Counted from the first letter of the stretch, positions 15,356 to 25,686 are shown. The stretch: 64,000 bases of DNA from Chloroflexi bacterium HGW-Chloroflexi-10 (GCA_002840755.1 PHBZ01000008.1:81196-145195), one strand, 5' to 3'. Notes: generated from the letters alone by a model not told the origin. Program-made: numbers and translations.

Positions 15356-18022
15356 ATGATTCCCCTACACCTGGATGTTACCCCCTATACCATCAATGCA
15401 GTTTCCCTGGTGATCATCGGATTGGCCAGCACCATCTATTTACTGCGCCTCAAGGAAAAATTGGTGACCACCTGGTGTATGATCATCGGGTTGGTTAGTT
15501 TTACCGCCAGTATGGTCACCATGTTTCTAACTGGCATTGTTTTGTGGGGCAGCGCGTTTAGCCCATTGACTGAAGCCTTCTCGGTAGTTGGTATGGCGGC
15601 CATGATCGAATTCGCCTATCGCTACCCGCAGAACGCCACCTCGGTTGGATCTCGTCTGGTACGGGTATTGACATTGGTGGCCAGCCTTGGGGCGCTGGCC
15701 TTAGGCTTTGGATATACCGTTCGCTGCCTGGCGTTGCATACTTTCATCCCGAAACTGCCACCGGCTTATGGCTACCTCAACCCGGCTACGTTCCTTCTGG
15801 CATTAGGAGTCAGCATTTTTCGGACGATCGCAATCCAGAGTGGGAGGGCTCCTGGCTGGGGTGGAGCTTTAAAAGCTTTCGTCTCGCCACAGGAACGACC
15901 CGCGCGCTTGCTGCGTAATTTTTCGTTGGCGTTATCAATCGGTCTAGTCCAGGGTGTCGTGTCCGCAGTGGGACTGCCAGGCATCTTTCCCGCGTCGCTT
16001 GGTCTGATTCTGATTAATCTTTCCCTGCTGCTCATGCTGGCGGCGGTCGTTTACGCCTCCTTTGATTTCACAGCTCAACAGCCAAGCCTGGTGGTGCGTT
16101 TGGCCGGGCTAACACTGGTAACCTTACAGGCTGTTTTGGGCATGATTGCTCTTTACAATGCCAATCTGATAGAGAGGTGGATCGTTGATCGGAATACATC
16201 CATCTTGGAAAATACACGCGAAGCGTTGTTGGCCGGCCATCCGGAAGCTGTCCCCTGGGAGGTAATCTATATTCTCAGTTGGCCTTTGGATAGCCCAAAT
16301 GGAACTGCTGCCCAGGGACGCCTGGTCACTGCGCGGTCGCCTGGTTTCGATCCTCAGCCTCTCTTCCGCGAAGACACTGCCGCACAGGTCCCTCAGGTCT
16401 GGGGATATTTTCTCGAAGGTAGCCTGATTAGGGAAGCAGCGGCCCATTCGCAGCAGATCCGCATGCGCTATGGCGATAACCCCGCCGGCACCTTTTACCA
16501 ATATGTCGGGTTCGTGTTAGATTTGGATGCCGTGCGTTACGAAGTGGGTTTCAGCCTGGCGGAATTAAGCAGCATCACCCAGAGTCAAAACACTGGAATG
16601 ATCTGGGGTGTATTGTGTAGTGCCTTGTTTATCCTCTTTGTTTTTCCGCTGTTCTTCCGTTCGAATCTCATCCGCCCGCTGGACCGCTTGTTGAATGGTG
16701 TCCGCCAGGCGGACGAAGGCAACCTGGAAACCCGGGTAACGGTAACCCATAATGACGAAGTGGGATACTTAACAACGGCTTTTAATAAAATGATTTCATC
16801 ACTCAGGCAGGAACTGGACGGTAGACAAGAGGCCGAAGCGCAGTTACGCCAGCTTAACCTTACACTCGAAGAACGGGTATCCAACCGCACCCGTGAATTA
16901 GAAGCTTTGTATGATGTGACTGCGGCGAGTAGCCAGGCCAGGGATACCCAGACACTCTTAACCATCCTTTTGGATCGCAGTTTGCGTGCGCTACGGGGTC
17001 AGTCCGGGTTCATCCTCTTGTTTGATGAGCCGGTTGCAGTTTCAAAGCAAAGCGAAGTAGGGGTTAAGCTGGCTGCCAGCCACAACCTGCCGTCGAATTG
17101 GTTGTCTTATTTTCAAACGATGCATATTGAAGATAGTTGGATCTCTTCTGTCATTGATAACCCTGAACCGCTATTAATTTCAGACACCTGGCAGGATGTT
17201 CGTATTCCCCCATTTATGTGCCAGGAAGATCCCCTGGTACTCATTCTCGCTCCCTTACACGCTGGTTCACAGGCCCTGGGTATCTTGGGAATGGGTCGGC
17301 CAAAGCAGCAGCATTTCGATTTGGATGAGGTTGCTTTGTTGGTTTCTATCGTTAATCAGGTGGGTGTAGCTGTCCACACCGATTACCTGCGTCAGCGTGC
17401 GCAGCAAGCTACTGTTTTGGAAGAGCGTCAGCGTCTGGCTCGCGATTTGCACGACTCTGTTACTCAGTCTCTGTATGGGTTGGTAACCATGACAGAAGTT
17501 GGTTTGATGCAGGTGGAAAACAAAACTTTGGCTTCTCCGCAAGATACGTATCGAAAAATTGGGCAAACTACTCGTCAGGCCATCCGCGAAATGCGCCTTT
17601 TTATCCATCAACTTCGTCTTCCGGAGCTGGAAAAAGAAGGGCTGGTCAACGCATTGGATCTACGCTTGGCCGCAGTTGAAGGCCGTTCGGATGTTAAAGC
17701 GCGTCTCATCGCAGATGAAAATATCCATTTGCCCTTACCTGTCGAAACAGCCTTGTATCACATTGCCCAGGAAGCATTGAATAATTCATTAAAACATGCC
17801 GGCGCTGCTAACGTAACCATTACCCTGTCTCGTACCCCGCTGGAAGTGGTGATGGAAATTGTGGATGATGGAAAAGGTTTCTCGATCACACAGCGCAAAA
17901 ATGGAGGCATGGGTTTATCCAATATGTACACCCGCGCCCGGGAGATAGGCGCTTCATTGGAAATTACATCTCAACCCGCTCAGGGTACCCAGGTTAAAGT
18001 CATCCTGAAGGAGAAACCATGA
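15356..18022 (+). CDS. Membrane sensor histidine kinase, NarL/LiaS type
   Basis: An 888-residue kinase. The N-terminal ~260 residues contain about seven hydrophobic segments, followed by an extracytoplasmic region and a further membrane span near 420-445. Then come a HAMP linker (RPLDRLLNGVRQADEGNLETRV), a coiled coil, a GAF-like domain (about 520-670), and a HisKA_3 box with ERQRLARDLHDSVTQSLYG, whose histidine is the predicted phosphorylation site. The HATPase_c domain shows EALNNSLKHA and DDGKGF. The stop overlaps the next gene by 4 bases, so it pairs with that response regulator. The ATG at 15356 is chosen because the upstream ATG lies in a -10 box. The signal is unknown. Confidence 0.9.
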   Translation: MIPLHLDVTPYTINAVSLVIIGLASTIYLLRLKEKLVTTWCMIIGLVSFTASMVTMFLTGIVLWGSAFSPLTEAFSVVGMAAMIEFAYRYPQNATSVGSRLVRVLTLVASLGALALGFGYTVRCLALHTFIPKLPPAYGYLNPATFLLALGVSIFRTIAIQSGRAPGWGGALKAFVSPQERPARLLRNFSLALSIGLVQGVVSAVGLPGIFPASLGLILINLSLLLMLAAVVYASFDFTAQQPSLVVRLAGLTLVTLQAVLGMIALYNANLIERWIVDRNTSILENTREALLAGHPEAVPWEVIYILSWPLDSPNGTAAQGRLVTARSPGFDPQPLFREDTAAQVPQVWGYFLEGSLIREAAAHSQQIRMRYGDNPAGTFYQYVGFVLDLDAVRYEVGFSLAELSSITQSQNTGMIWGVLCSALFILFVFPLFFRSNLIRPLDRLLNGVRQADEGNLETRVTVTHNDEVGYLTTAFNKMISSLRQELDGRQEAEAQLRQLNLTLEERVSNRTRELEALYDVTAASSQARDTQTLLTILLDRSLRALRGQSGFILLFDEPVAVSKQSEVGVKLAASHNLPSNWLSYFQTMHIEDSWISSVIDNPEPLLISDTWQDVRIPPFMCQEDPLVLILAPLHAGSQALGILGMGRPKQQHFDLDEVALLVSIVNQVGVAVHTDYLRQRAQQATVLEERQRLARDLHDSVTQSLYGLVTMTEVGLMQVENKTLASPQDTYRKIGQTTRQAIREMRLFIHQLRLPELEKEGLVNALDLRLAAVEGRSDVKARLIADENIHLPLPVETALYHIAQEALNNSLKHAGAANVTITLSRTPLEVVMEIVDDGKGFSITQRKNGGMGLSNMYTRAREIGASLEITSQPAQGTQVKVILKEKP

Positions 18023-18690
18023 CGAAAAAAATAATCCGCATAATAATCGTAGATGATCACACAGTCGTTCGGGAAGGGCTTGTGGCTATCTTAAGCGCCC
18101 AACATGATATGACTATAGTGGGGGTGGGGGTAAATGGAATTGAAGCGGTGGATTTAGCCGCCCGGCTTAATCCGGACGTCATCCTGATAGATTTGGTCAT
18201 GCCGCAAATGGACGGACTGGCTGCCATTCAAGCAATCAAAGCTGCCAATCCGCAAGCTCAAATTCTGGTTCTGACCAGCTTTGCCGATGATGAGCGTGTC
18301 TTTCCTGCGATCAAGGCTGGCGCCATGGGATATTTACTGAAAGACACTCCCCGCGAGGATTTAATCCAGGCCATCCGCGATGTTTCTCAGGGGAAGATTT
18401 CTTTACATCCATCAATCGCGCGCCGCATTATCCGGGAAATCAATCAACCCATAAAACAGCCCCTCCCGTCCGTAACCCTCACCGAGCGAGAAATGGAGGC
18501 CCTGCGCCTGATCGCCCGTGGTTTATCAAACCAGGAAATGGCCTCCGCAATGACCATTCATGAAAACACGGTGGCCAAATATGTCAGTGCGGTGCTGACC
18601 AAACTCCACCTCGCCAACCGTACCCAGGCTGCCTTGTACGCACTCCGCATGGGGTGGGCCAATCAGGACGAAGACCCTCCAGGTGGGTAA
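18019..18690 (+). CDS. NarL/LuxR family response regulator
   Basis: A 223-residue two-domain regulator. The receiver domain (residues 5-122) has the acidic pair VDDH, phosphoacceptor Asp in LIDLVMPQMDG and the conserved Lys in YLLKD. The C-terminal LuxR HTH (about 155-215) reads LTEREMEALRLIARGLSNQEMASAM...NTVAKYV. It overlaps the kinase gene by four bases (ATGA) and is its cognate partner. Target genes are unknown; the degenerate receiver and secreted-protein genes downstream are candidates. Confidence 0.93.
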   Translation: MTKKIIRIIIVDDHTVVREGLVAILSAQHDMTIVGVGVNGIEAVDLAARLNPDVILIDLVMPQMDGLAAIQAIKAANPQAQILVLTSFADDERVFPAIKAGAMGYLLKDTPREDLIQAIRDVSQGKISLHPSIARRIIREINQPIKQPLPSVTLTEREMEALRLIARGLSNQEMASAMTIHENTVAKYVSAVLTKLHLANRTQAALYALRMGWANQDEDPPGG

Positions 18691-18779
18691 TTCCTTCCTG
18701 TTTGGCACGAAGTTTTTAACCAGAAGAAACACCAGTTTCCTGCATTTTCCTTTGATCCGGATTCTGTCAAAATGGAATC

Positions 18780-19145
18780 ATGCCAGGAAAACTTTCAGGG
18801 ATGCTCATCATCGCTTCACCCGGCCGCATGCGTAGCAGCTTCTTGGTGTTGTTGAAATCTTTATTTCCCCATATTCAGATTGAACAAACACAGGATATTC
18901 CCATAGCCACGCATTTGCTGGAAACCCATCCATCTTTGCTGGTATTAATTGATGTGGATCTTCCCGAAGAACAAGGCTGGCAAACAGGTCTCTTGGTCAG
19001 GCAGCTTTACCTGCAGCATCACGCGATGATGTTGGCTCATAAAACTTGCCAGATTGACCGGGCAAACCTCGCGCAATTGGACGCGCTTCTACTCGACGGA
19101 ATAACGAGCGCCGCATTAACAGATGCGTTTCAGGTGTTCTTCTGA
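18780..19145 (+). CDS. Degenerate receiver-like protein
   Basis: A 121-residue protein with the predicted alternation of a receiver domain and the segment LVLIDVDLPEEQGW, matching the phosphoacceptor region. The N-terminal acidic pair is replaced by IIASPGRMR and the conserved Lys near the C-terminus is not evident (LLLDGITSA). It is therefore a pseudo-receiver, or a receiver that has lost part of the active site. It follows the two-component pair after 89 bases in the same orientation, so it may be part of that regulatory unit. The first ATG and a second at residue 8 are both possible starts. Confidence 0.6.
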   Translation: MPGKLSGMLIIASPGRMRSSFLVLLKSLFPHIQIEQTQDIPIATHLLETHPSLLVLIDVDLPEEQGWQTGLLVRQLYLQHHAMMLAHKTCQIDRANLAQLDALLLDGITSAALTDAFQVFF

Positions 19146-19268
19146 TCTGAAAACCCGGGAATTGATTAACTGGGGGACCAATTCCAAAACACGTTACCCC
19201 GAATAATTAGTTTCATTTAGTTCATCTGTATTTTTCATTATCTTTGCTGCCACGGAGGAAAACACACA

Positions 19269-21272
19269 ATGTCGCTTTACAAACGCATAAAATATGGTTG
19301 TTTCGTCATGCTATTTTCTCTGTTGGTTGCTATGTTCTTTTTTGGTCAACCACCCCGCATAGCCCAGGCAATTATAGCAACTCGCTATGTAAAACCGGAT
19401 GGTGTCGCCAGTGGGGATTGCAGTACCTGGGCCGCAGCCTGCAATCTGCAATACGCTATCAGCGTCGCTACAAACTCGCAGGAGATTTGGGTCATGCAGG
19501 GCACCTATAAGCCTGGAACAACCCGCGATGACACTTTTATCCTCAAGAACGGGGTGCGTTATTATGGAGGTTTTTCTGGCAATGAAAGCTCGTTCAATCA
19601 ACGCAACATCTTATTAAATGTGACAATTCTGAGTGGGGATATCGGCGTTCTAGGGAATAACGCCGATAACTCCCAACATGTTGTTTCCGCAAACTGGGCC
19701 AATAATGCAACAATTCTGGATGGCTTTACCATCAGCGGTGGAAAATCAGAGACAAATGGAGGCGGTCTGTATAGTGTCAATAGCAGCCCCTTATTACGCA
19801 ATCTGAAGTTTATTGGTAATTCGGCTGTTGAAGATGGCGCCGGTGTGTTTTTGGATAACAGCCAATCCCAGTTGATCAGTGTGGATTTCATAGACAACAC
19901 TTCAGAGCGATTCGGCGGCGGGCTGTATGTTCACAACAGCATGCTATTGTTTATCACCAATGCGGTCTTTCTTGGTAATTCTGCCGTTACCGGCGGCGGA
20001 ATATATATTGAAGACACTGGCATTTCATGCTTTGCCCGCGTTACCTTTCAGGAAAATACCGCCGGTTTCTCTTCCGGCGCTATGTATGCCTACGGTTTTT
20101 CAGGCAATATGCAGGTAGTATCCTTTGACCGGAATTCAGCCGTATTGTCAATCGGTGGGATGAACCTGATCCAAAGCAGTCCAACCATTAACAACATCAC
20201 CTTCTCCGGAAATTCTGCCCTTTACGGCGGTGCGCTGGGAATTCAAGGCGGTACCCCAGAACTCAAGCACATCACGTTAACTAACAACTTGGCAGGGAAT
20301 AGTGGGGGCGCTATTTACCTGTATGATACCGCTGCGGAAATCAAGGAGTCGATTATTTGGGGAAATTCGGCTCCTTCCGCTCCGGAAATTTACTTGGATA
20401 CCATTTCACTGGTCCCCACGCTCAGTAATAATGTGTTGAAAACCGGTTGCCCAACCGCTAGTAATTGCAGCGCTGCCATCCTGAGTGACCCAATGCTGGG
20501 GCTGTTAGCAAGCCATGGAACAGACTTATATGGAGCTACCCCTCCCACCATCCCGTTGCTATTTGGCAGTTCAGCCATCGATACCGGAAATGACTCCGAA
20601 TGCTCCGCGTTTGACCAGCGTAACATTGAACGGCCGCTTGGAGATCATTGTGACATCGGCGCGTATGAATCACGTGAGTTTACAGTTGCCTTAAATGGCG
20701 GCAACCAATACACAGCCATTGGCAGCCCATTCAAAGATCCGCTGAAGGTTCGCATCTCCAGTTCATTTGGTGACCCGGTCAATGGATCCGCTGCCGTTTT
20801 TACAGCGCCGGCTTCGGGCGCCAGTGCTGCGCCAGCCGCACAGACTGTACAGTTTAGTGGAGGCGAGGCATCGGCTAATTTCTCAGCCAATCAAATTCTT
20901 GGAGCCTATATCGTTAGGGCGCAGATTGGAAATATAACTATTCCCTTCCCCCTATTGAACGGGCCGGCAATGAGCATTACCACCCAGTCCAATCCAACCC
21001 TGTATCAACAGCCGCTGGTCATTACCGTCCAGGTTAGCGACCCGGGTGGAACTCCAACCGGCACGCTGGAGTTGTACGACGCTGATACCCTCATCGCAAC
21101 CCAGACTCTCGTGGACGGTACGGCAGTCTTCAATTTACCGGATATTTCAGGTGGCTATCATTACTTTGAAGCCCTCTACAGTGGCGATGCCAGTTTTCTG
21201 CCCAGCCGCTCTGCTGTAATTGAACAGTTCGTTTACGAATATGGAATTTTCTTGCCTGTGCTCATCCAGTAA
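19269..21272 (+). CDS. Secreted beta-helix protein with Ig-like domain and C-terminal FLPVLIQ motif
   Basis: A 667-residue exported protein with an N-terminal signal (basic start, hydrophobic residues 10-30, likely cut after IAQA). Residues ~95-390 repeat GGGLY...F.GNSA units, typical of right-handed parallel beta-helix proteins of the polymorphic-membrane-protein type. Two Ig-like regions follow; the second (about 570-650) is of the Big_3 type with PTGTLELYD...YSGDASF. The protein ends YGIFLPVLIQ. A putative surface-adhesion or carbohydrate-interacting role is only inferred from fold. The same terminal motif ends the Kelch protein at 22683-25412. Confidence 0.8.
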   Translation: MSLYKRIKYGCFVMLFSLLVAMFFFGQPPRIAQAIIATRYVKPDGVASGDCSTWAAACNLQYAISVATNSQEIWVMQGTYKPGTTRDDTFILKNGVRYYGGFSGNESSFNQRNILLNVTILSGDIGVLGNNADNSQHVVSANWANNATILDGFTISGGKSETNGGGLYSVNSSPLLRNLKFIGNSAVEDGAGVFLDNSQSQLISVDFIDNTSERFGGGLYVHNSMLLFITNAVFLGNSAVTGGGIYIEDTGISCFARVTFQENTAGFSSGAMYAYGFSGNMQVVSFDRNSAVLSIGGMNLIQSSPTINNITFSGNSALYGGALGIQGGTPELKHITLTNNLAGNSGGAIYLYDTAAEIKESIIWGNSAPSAPEIYLDTISLVPTLSNNVLKTGCPTASNCSAAILSDPMLGLLASHGTDLYGATPPTIPLLFGSSAIDTGNDSECSAFDQRNIERPLGDHCDIGAYESREFTVALNGGNQYTAIGSPFKDPLKVRISSSFGDPVNGSAAVFTAPASGASAAPAAQTVQFSGGEASANFSANQILGAYIVRAQIGNITIPFPLLNGPAMSITTQSNPTLYQQPLVITVQVSDPGGTPTGTLELYDADTLIATQTLVDGTAVFNLPDISGGYHYFEALYSGDASFLPSRSAVIEQFVYEYGIFLPVLIQ

Positions 21273-21375
21273 TTTACCCAAAAAACGAAACGCTGAAAAA
21301 CAATAAACACAAATATTGATGCGCCTGCATTCTGGTATAGCATGCAGGGGAATAAAAATAAAAGGAATAATCAGC

Positions 21376-22644
21376 ATGAAACAACCTGTAGTTATGTTAT
21401 TGATCCTTGCTTTACTTTCCGGGTGCAGCCAAAGTACGCCCACAACGCTGCCTCCAACGCAAGTGGTGCTCTCAAGCCCAACCGAACAAGTGCCAACGAT
21501 TTCACCCGAACCTACCGCTGCGCCACAGATTGCCGAATCGTTAACATGGCAAACCACGGATGCCGGCGCTATTCAATTCCAACCCAACACAACGGCTTGG
21601 TATACACCCGGCGACCTTGCTCCAAATACGGCTATTCGTTTTGCACTCTCGGCGTTACAGGGCCAGCAACTGACTGTCCGATTGACAACCGAGCCATCTT
21701 CAGAAGACGTTCCTTTGGCAGCGCTGTATATCACAGATTCAACCGGCCAGGTTCTTACGCCCAATCCTGTCACCTACTGGAGCGGTATACTGCAGTCCAC
21801 CCAGGAATTTTCGATAGAAATCCGCTCATTGGCTCAGCAGCAGATTAATTACACACTCTTTATTGAGATTCCCGCCGCGCTGATAGACCCTGCATTGGGT
21901 GAAAAATACGATTTGATCTCGCTGGATATTTGCCAGATGATTCGCGAAGCGGCTGCCCAGGCAATTGGGGTTGATTTTGCTCTGGAGGACAGGGCTCCCT
22001 TCCTTGATGTTGTTGCAGGTGAAGCCGGGCAGGGCTGCCGGTTAACCGCTTTTGGGGATGGGAACACGTTTGCCGACCCTCAAGCTGTCGTAAAAGCTCT
22101 GATCGGCTCGGCAGGCTTAGGCTGGACAGAGCAGTTAGCGTATCAGGCCGGTGGTCCAACCGGTTCATCCGCCGGGTTAACCCGTGATATGGCTTTGATG
22201 TTGATCACTGCCAATTGGTCACCAGTCATGGGTGTGGAATGCCCATCCGATCAGCCCATCGCCAGTTGCGATCTGGCTCCGGACCAAAAGGTCTGCACCA
22301 TCCGTATTAACATCGCCCAATATCGGACCGATTTTTCTTTGGATGGTCACTGGGAAAATGCGGATACCGGTTTCAGTCTGGATCTGTACCAGGATTGGAA
22401 AACCATCTATGGAACTCACGCCGTTGTAGCCCAGGGCGGCAATAAAATAGACAGCCTGGAGCTCTCCATTAATGGCAATCTCCAGGGACAGGTAGCCACT
22501 GTGCAATTCCAAAGTTCTTTTACGGATCAGCTTGGTACCGCACAGATTACCTGCGTGGACGTTAACACCATTCTTTGGAAAATTATAGACGCGCCCGCTG
22601 GCGAATTTTACCTGCCCGCTGAGGCAGTGCTGACGCGAAATTAA
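21376..22644 (+). CDS. Putative lipoprotein of unknown function
   Basis: A 422-residue protein with a lipoprotein signal: MKQPVVMLLILALLSGC, lipobox LLSGC with Cys at residue 17. A Thr/Pro/Ser-rich spacer (residues 18-50) follows. The remaining globular region has no family I recognise, although residues 55-165 look beta-rich. The frame is open from 21316, but the ATG at 21376 follows AGGAAT and directly starts the signal peptide. It lies between two secreted proteins and may be co-expressed with them. Confidence 0.75.
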   Translation: MKQPVVMLLILALLSGCSQSTPTTLPPTQVVLSSPTEQVPTISPEPTAAPQIAESLTWQTTDAGAIQFQPNTTAWYTPGDLAPNTAIRFALSALQGQQLTVRLTTEPSSEDVPLAALYITDSTGQVLTPNPVTYWSGILQSTQEFSIEIRSLAQQQINYTLFIEIPAALIDPALGEKYDLISLDICQMIREAAAQAIGVDFALEDRAPFLDVVAGEAGQGCRLTAFGDGNTFADPQAVVKALIGSAGLGWTEQLAYQAGGPTGSSAGLTRDMALMLITANWSPVMGVECPSDQPIASCDLAPDQKVCTIRINIAQYRTDFSLDGHWENADTGFSLDLYQDWKTIYGTHAVVAQGGNKIDSLELSINGNLQGQVATVQFQSSFTDQLGTAQITCVDVNTILWKIIDAPAGEFYLPAEAVLTRN

Positions 22645-22682
22645 ATTTGCACCCTTCAAACATCTTCCTGTCGAGGCCACAT

Positions 22683-25412
22683 ATGATCAAAATAAAACTA
22701 TTTTTAAAAAACCTGCTGCTCACATGTCTGGTGATCACCCTTTTATCTGGCTTTTTCCCCTGGGGAACAGTACAGGCCGCTCCTACGCTTACAAATGTCG
22801 CTTCAATGAATGCAGCCCGTACCCATCATACGGCAACCCTGCTGGCCAACGGTAAGGTGTTGGTGACCGGCGGTTTATATGACCTGATCGGCGGTGGTTA
22901 TGCACTGAGCAGTGCGGAGATCTATGATCCGCTGACCAATCAGTGGGCGGAGGTCGCGTCGATGAGTACCCCGCGCGCCGATCATACTGCAACCCTCCTC
23001 ACCGATGGCAGGGTGCTTGTCGCCGGAGGAAGGCTAAATTCCATTAACTTTGAGTCCAGTGCGGAGATCTACGACCCCATATTAAACACCTGGACAAGTA
23101 CAGAAAACATGAATACCAGCCGTGGTTTCCATACGGCAACACTGCTCACCAACGGCAGCGTGCTCGTTGTTGGCGGCGCAGAGAATTTCAGTTTAAACGG
23201 GAAGTTACATAGTGTTGAATTGTACAATCCCCACACCAACACCTGGACGAATGTAGATTTTATGAATGCCTTTCGTTCTTTCCACACGGCTACGTTATTG
23301 TCAAATGGAAAAGTGCTGGTGGCTGGCGGTAATTACTCATACGAACCCATTTCCGTAGAAATATATGACCCGCTTGCCGATAGTTGGACGGCTGCCGCTT
23401 CGCTAAGTGGAACACGTTATGGGCATACGGCAACACTTCTCCCCAACGGTAAAGTGCTTATTCTGGGAGGAAATGCTGCAGTAGCAGAAACCTATAATCC
23501 GCAAGACAACACATGGGAAAATAATGCCGGATGTTCCGGGCCAGATTCTACTGCAACACTCCTTCCGGATGGAAAAGTGTATTTCTTCTACAGCAATTTC
23601 CTGTGTATATATAACCCAAACGATAGTGGTTCGCCAACCACCTATGTGCCTGTGGAGACCCACCTGAATCACACGGCCACACTCCTCCCAACCGGACAAT
23701 TGCTGATTGTGGGAGGCTATGATTTGAATAATATTTTGGCCACCGCCAGAATATTCAACGACCCAACCACCACAGTCTGGTCAGCGGTTGCGCCATTGAA
23801 CACGGTTCGCGCCCGCCATACAGCCACACCTCTGCTCAATGGTAAGGTATTGGTGGCAGGTGGTTGGACAACCGCGAATGTCTACCTGGCTGCTGCCGAA
23901 ATCTATGATCCGCAGAACAATGTTTGGACAAATGCCGGATCGCTAAACACGGTTCGGCGCTACCACACCGCTACGCTGCTAACGGACGGCAGGGTCTTGG
24001 TAACCGGCGGCCTGACAACAGGCGATGTTCCTCTGTCCGCTGTGGAAATCTATGACCCGGCTGCAAACTCATGGACAGTGGCGGCTTCAATGCTTACTGC
24101 CCGCAGATTGCACACGGCCACATTGCTGCCCAATGGCAAGGTGATTGTCATCGGTGGTCCGGACAGCAGCGCTGAGATTTACAACCCGGCTTCAGATACC
24201 TGGACGGCAGTTTCATCTATGAATTCTGCCCGAATTGCCCATACTGCCACTTTGTTACCCAATGCTAAAGTACTGATTGTGGGTGGCCAAAACAGCGGCG
24301 GCTACCCGGGTATTGCAGAATTGTATGACCCGGATACAAATTCCTGGGCAAATGCTGCAGCACTGACGATTCCCCGCATATATCACACGACTGCGCTTTT
24401 GCCGAATGGAAAAGTGCTCGTTGCAGGTGGCTATTCTAATGGTAGCATTCTCACCGCGGTGGAGATATATGATCCGGAATTCAACACCTGGGCAGATGGT
24501 TCGTCACTGACGGCTGCCCGGAATGGGCATACCATGTCTGTGCTGCCAAATGGTCAGGTGCTCGCCGCTGGGGGTTATGGCCCTTCCGGTTATGTTGCCG
24601 TCACCGAGTTATATAATCCGGCTTTGAACACCTGGACGACTGTCGCGCCGCAGAACCCTATCCATAGTTCCACTTCAGCCACCCTGCTGCCAAATGGTAA
24701 ACTCCTCGTTGTCGGGGGTGAAACATTGGGTGGTGGCTTTACCGCCAGCGCCGATGTGTTTGACCTGGGGCTGGGTTTTAACGAAGCATGGCGGCCAATG
24801 CTGGATACAATTCCCTCAACCTCACGATTAGGCGCACCCCTTCAGTTCACCGGTACGGGTTTCCGCGGCCACAAAAATAGCGAAGCTTCCGGGGGCGGGG
24901 TAAATAATTCAGCCAGCAATATCCCGCTGGTACAAATTCGCCGTCTGGATAACGATCAGGTGTTGTGGGTTCAGCCCGCTGATTTCAACACTACATCGTA
25001 TTCTTCACTGCCAATAAAGGGTCTTCCTGCTGGTCCTGCCGCTGTCACTGTATTCGTCAACGGTATTCCTGGTCTGTCGCACATCGTGGTTTTCGAGCGT
25101 AGCTCAACCACCACCACCCTTACCACCAACGCCAATCCGGCCGAAGTCGGGCAGAACATTACCTTTACCGCCGCCGTCAGCTCGGAAATCGGTGAACCAA
25201 CCGGAACAGTAATCTTCAAAGAAGGTGCACTCACCCTCGGTGCAAACTCGCTGACCGCTGGTATTGCCACATTCAATACGGCCATGTTATCAGCTGGGTC
25301 TCACACCATCATCGCCGAATATAGTGGTGATTCGGATTACTACAGCAGCCTTTCAACCGCGGTGGCTCAAAAAGTCTGTTTTCAGGTGTTCTTACCGCTG
25401 CTTATCCGCTGA
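22683..25412 (+). CDS. Secreted Kelch-repeat protein with Big_3 domain and C-terminal FLPLLIR
   Basis: A 909-residue exported protein. A signal peptide (residues 1-34, ending VQA) is followed by about fourteen ~50-residue Kelch/galactose-oxidase-type repeats, each with H(T)ATLLxNGKVLVxGG and E(I/L)YDPxxNxW. These should form one or two beta-propellers. Residues ~800-890 form an Ig-like Big_3 domain (TTLTTNANPAEVGQNITFTA...YSGDSDYYSS). The protein ends VFLPLLIR. No Cu-binding residues of galactose oxidase were identified, so enzymatic activity is not claimed. The ATG at 22683 is 39 bases after the lipoprotein stop. Confidence 0.85.
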   Translation: MIKIKLFLKNLLLTCLVITLLSGFFPWGTVQAAPTLTNVASMNAARTHHTATLLANGKVLVTGGLYDLIGGGYALSSAEIYDPLTNQWAEVASMSTPRADHTATLLTDGRVLVAGGRLNSINFESSAEIYDPILNTWTSTENMNTSRGFHTATLLTNGSVLVVGGAENFSLNGKLHSVELYNPHTNTWTNVDFMNAFRSFHTATLLSNGKVLVAGGNYSYEPISVEIYDPLADSWTAAASLSGTRYGHTATLLPNGKVLILGGNAAVAETYNPQDNTWENNAGCSGPDSTATLLPDGKVYFFYSNFLCIYNPNDSGSPTTYVPVETHLNHTATLLPTGQLLIVGGYDLNNILATARIFNDPTTTVWSAVAPLNTVRARHTATPLLNGKVLVAGGWTTANVYLAAAEIYDPQNNVWTNAGSLNTVRRYHTATLLTDGRVLVTGGLTTGDVPLSAVEIYDPAANSWTVAASMLTARRLHTATLLPNGKVIVIGGPDSSAEIYNPASDTWTAVSSMNSARIAHTATLLPNAKVLIVGGQNSGGYPGIAELYDPDTNSWANAAALTIPRIYHTTALLPNGKVLVAGGYSNGSILTAVEIYDPEFNTWADGSSLTAARNGHTMSVLPNGQVLAAGGYGPSGYVAVTELYNPALNTWTTVAPQNPIHSSTSATLLPNGKLLVVGGETLGGGFTASADVFDLGLGFNEAWRPMLDTIPSTSRLGAPLQFTGTGFRGHKNSEASGGGVNNSASNIPLVQIRRLDNDQVLWVQPADFNTTSYSSLPIKGLPAGPAAVTVFVNGIPGLSHIVVFERSSTTTTLTTNANPAEVGQNITFTAAVSSEIGEPTGTVIFKEGALTLGANSLTAGIATFNTAMLSAGSHTIIAEYSGDSDYYSSLSTAVAQKVCFQVFLPLLIR

Positions 25413-25548
25413 AACGATCCCGAAAATTCAAGCCCCATACCAGATTAACCCTTATAGCTTGAATATCGTTGTAAATTTTCAAATAATCTACCCGATTTTA
25501 AGCTACTATACTGCATACCGGAATTTTGTAAAATCGATAGGCAGTATG

Positions 25549-25686
25549 ATGACCGCTGTCTACAAGCCCAATGCTCAGCTCAAAGTCTTGAAGTTATTGG
25601 ATATTGATCCACTGGCCACCCGCACTCATCTGTATGCCAAATCGACTATGCCTTTCAGGATCAGGAGGTGTTATGACCAAAGATGA
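25549..25686 (+). pseudogene. N-terminal remnant of an MDR dehydrogenase gene
   Basis: The frame MTAVYKPNAQLKVLKLLDIDPLATRTHL resembles the first ~30 residues of the MDR dehydrogenase at 14142 (MKAAVYQTYGPPEVLKIMDIDPP). It then loses similarity and ends after 45 residues, overlapping the start of the DUF1801 gene. It appears to be a decayed 5' fragment of a QOR-type gene. The resemblance is short, so this is tentative. Confidence 0.45.
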
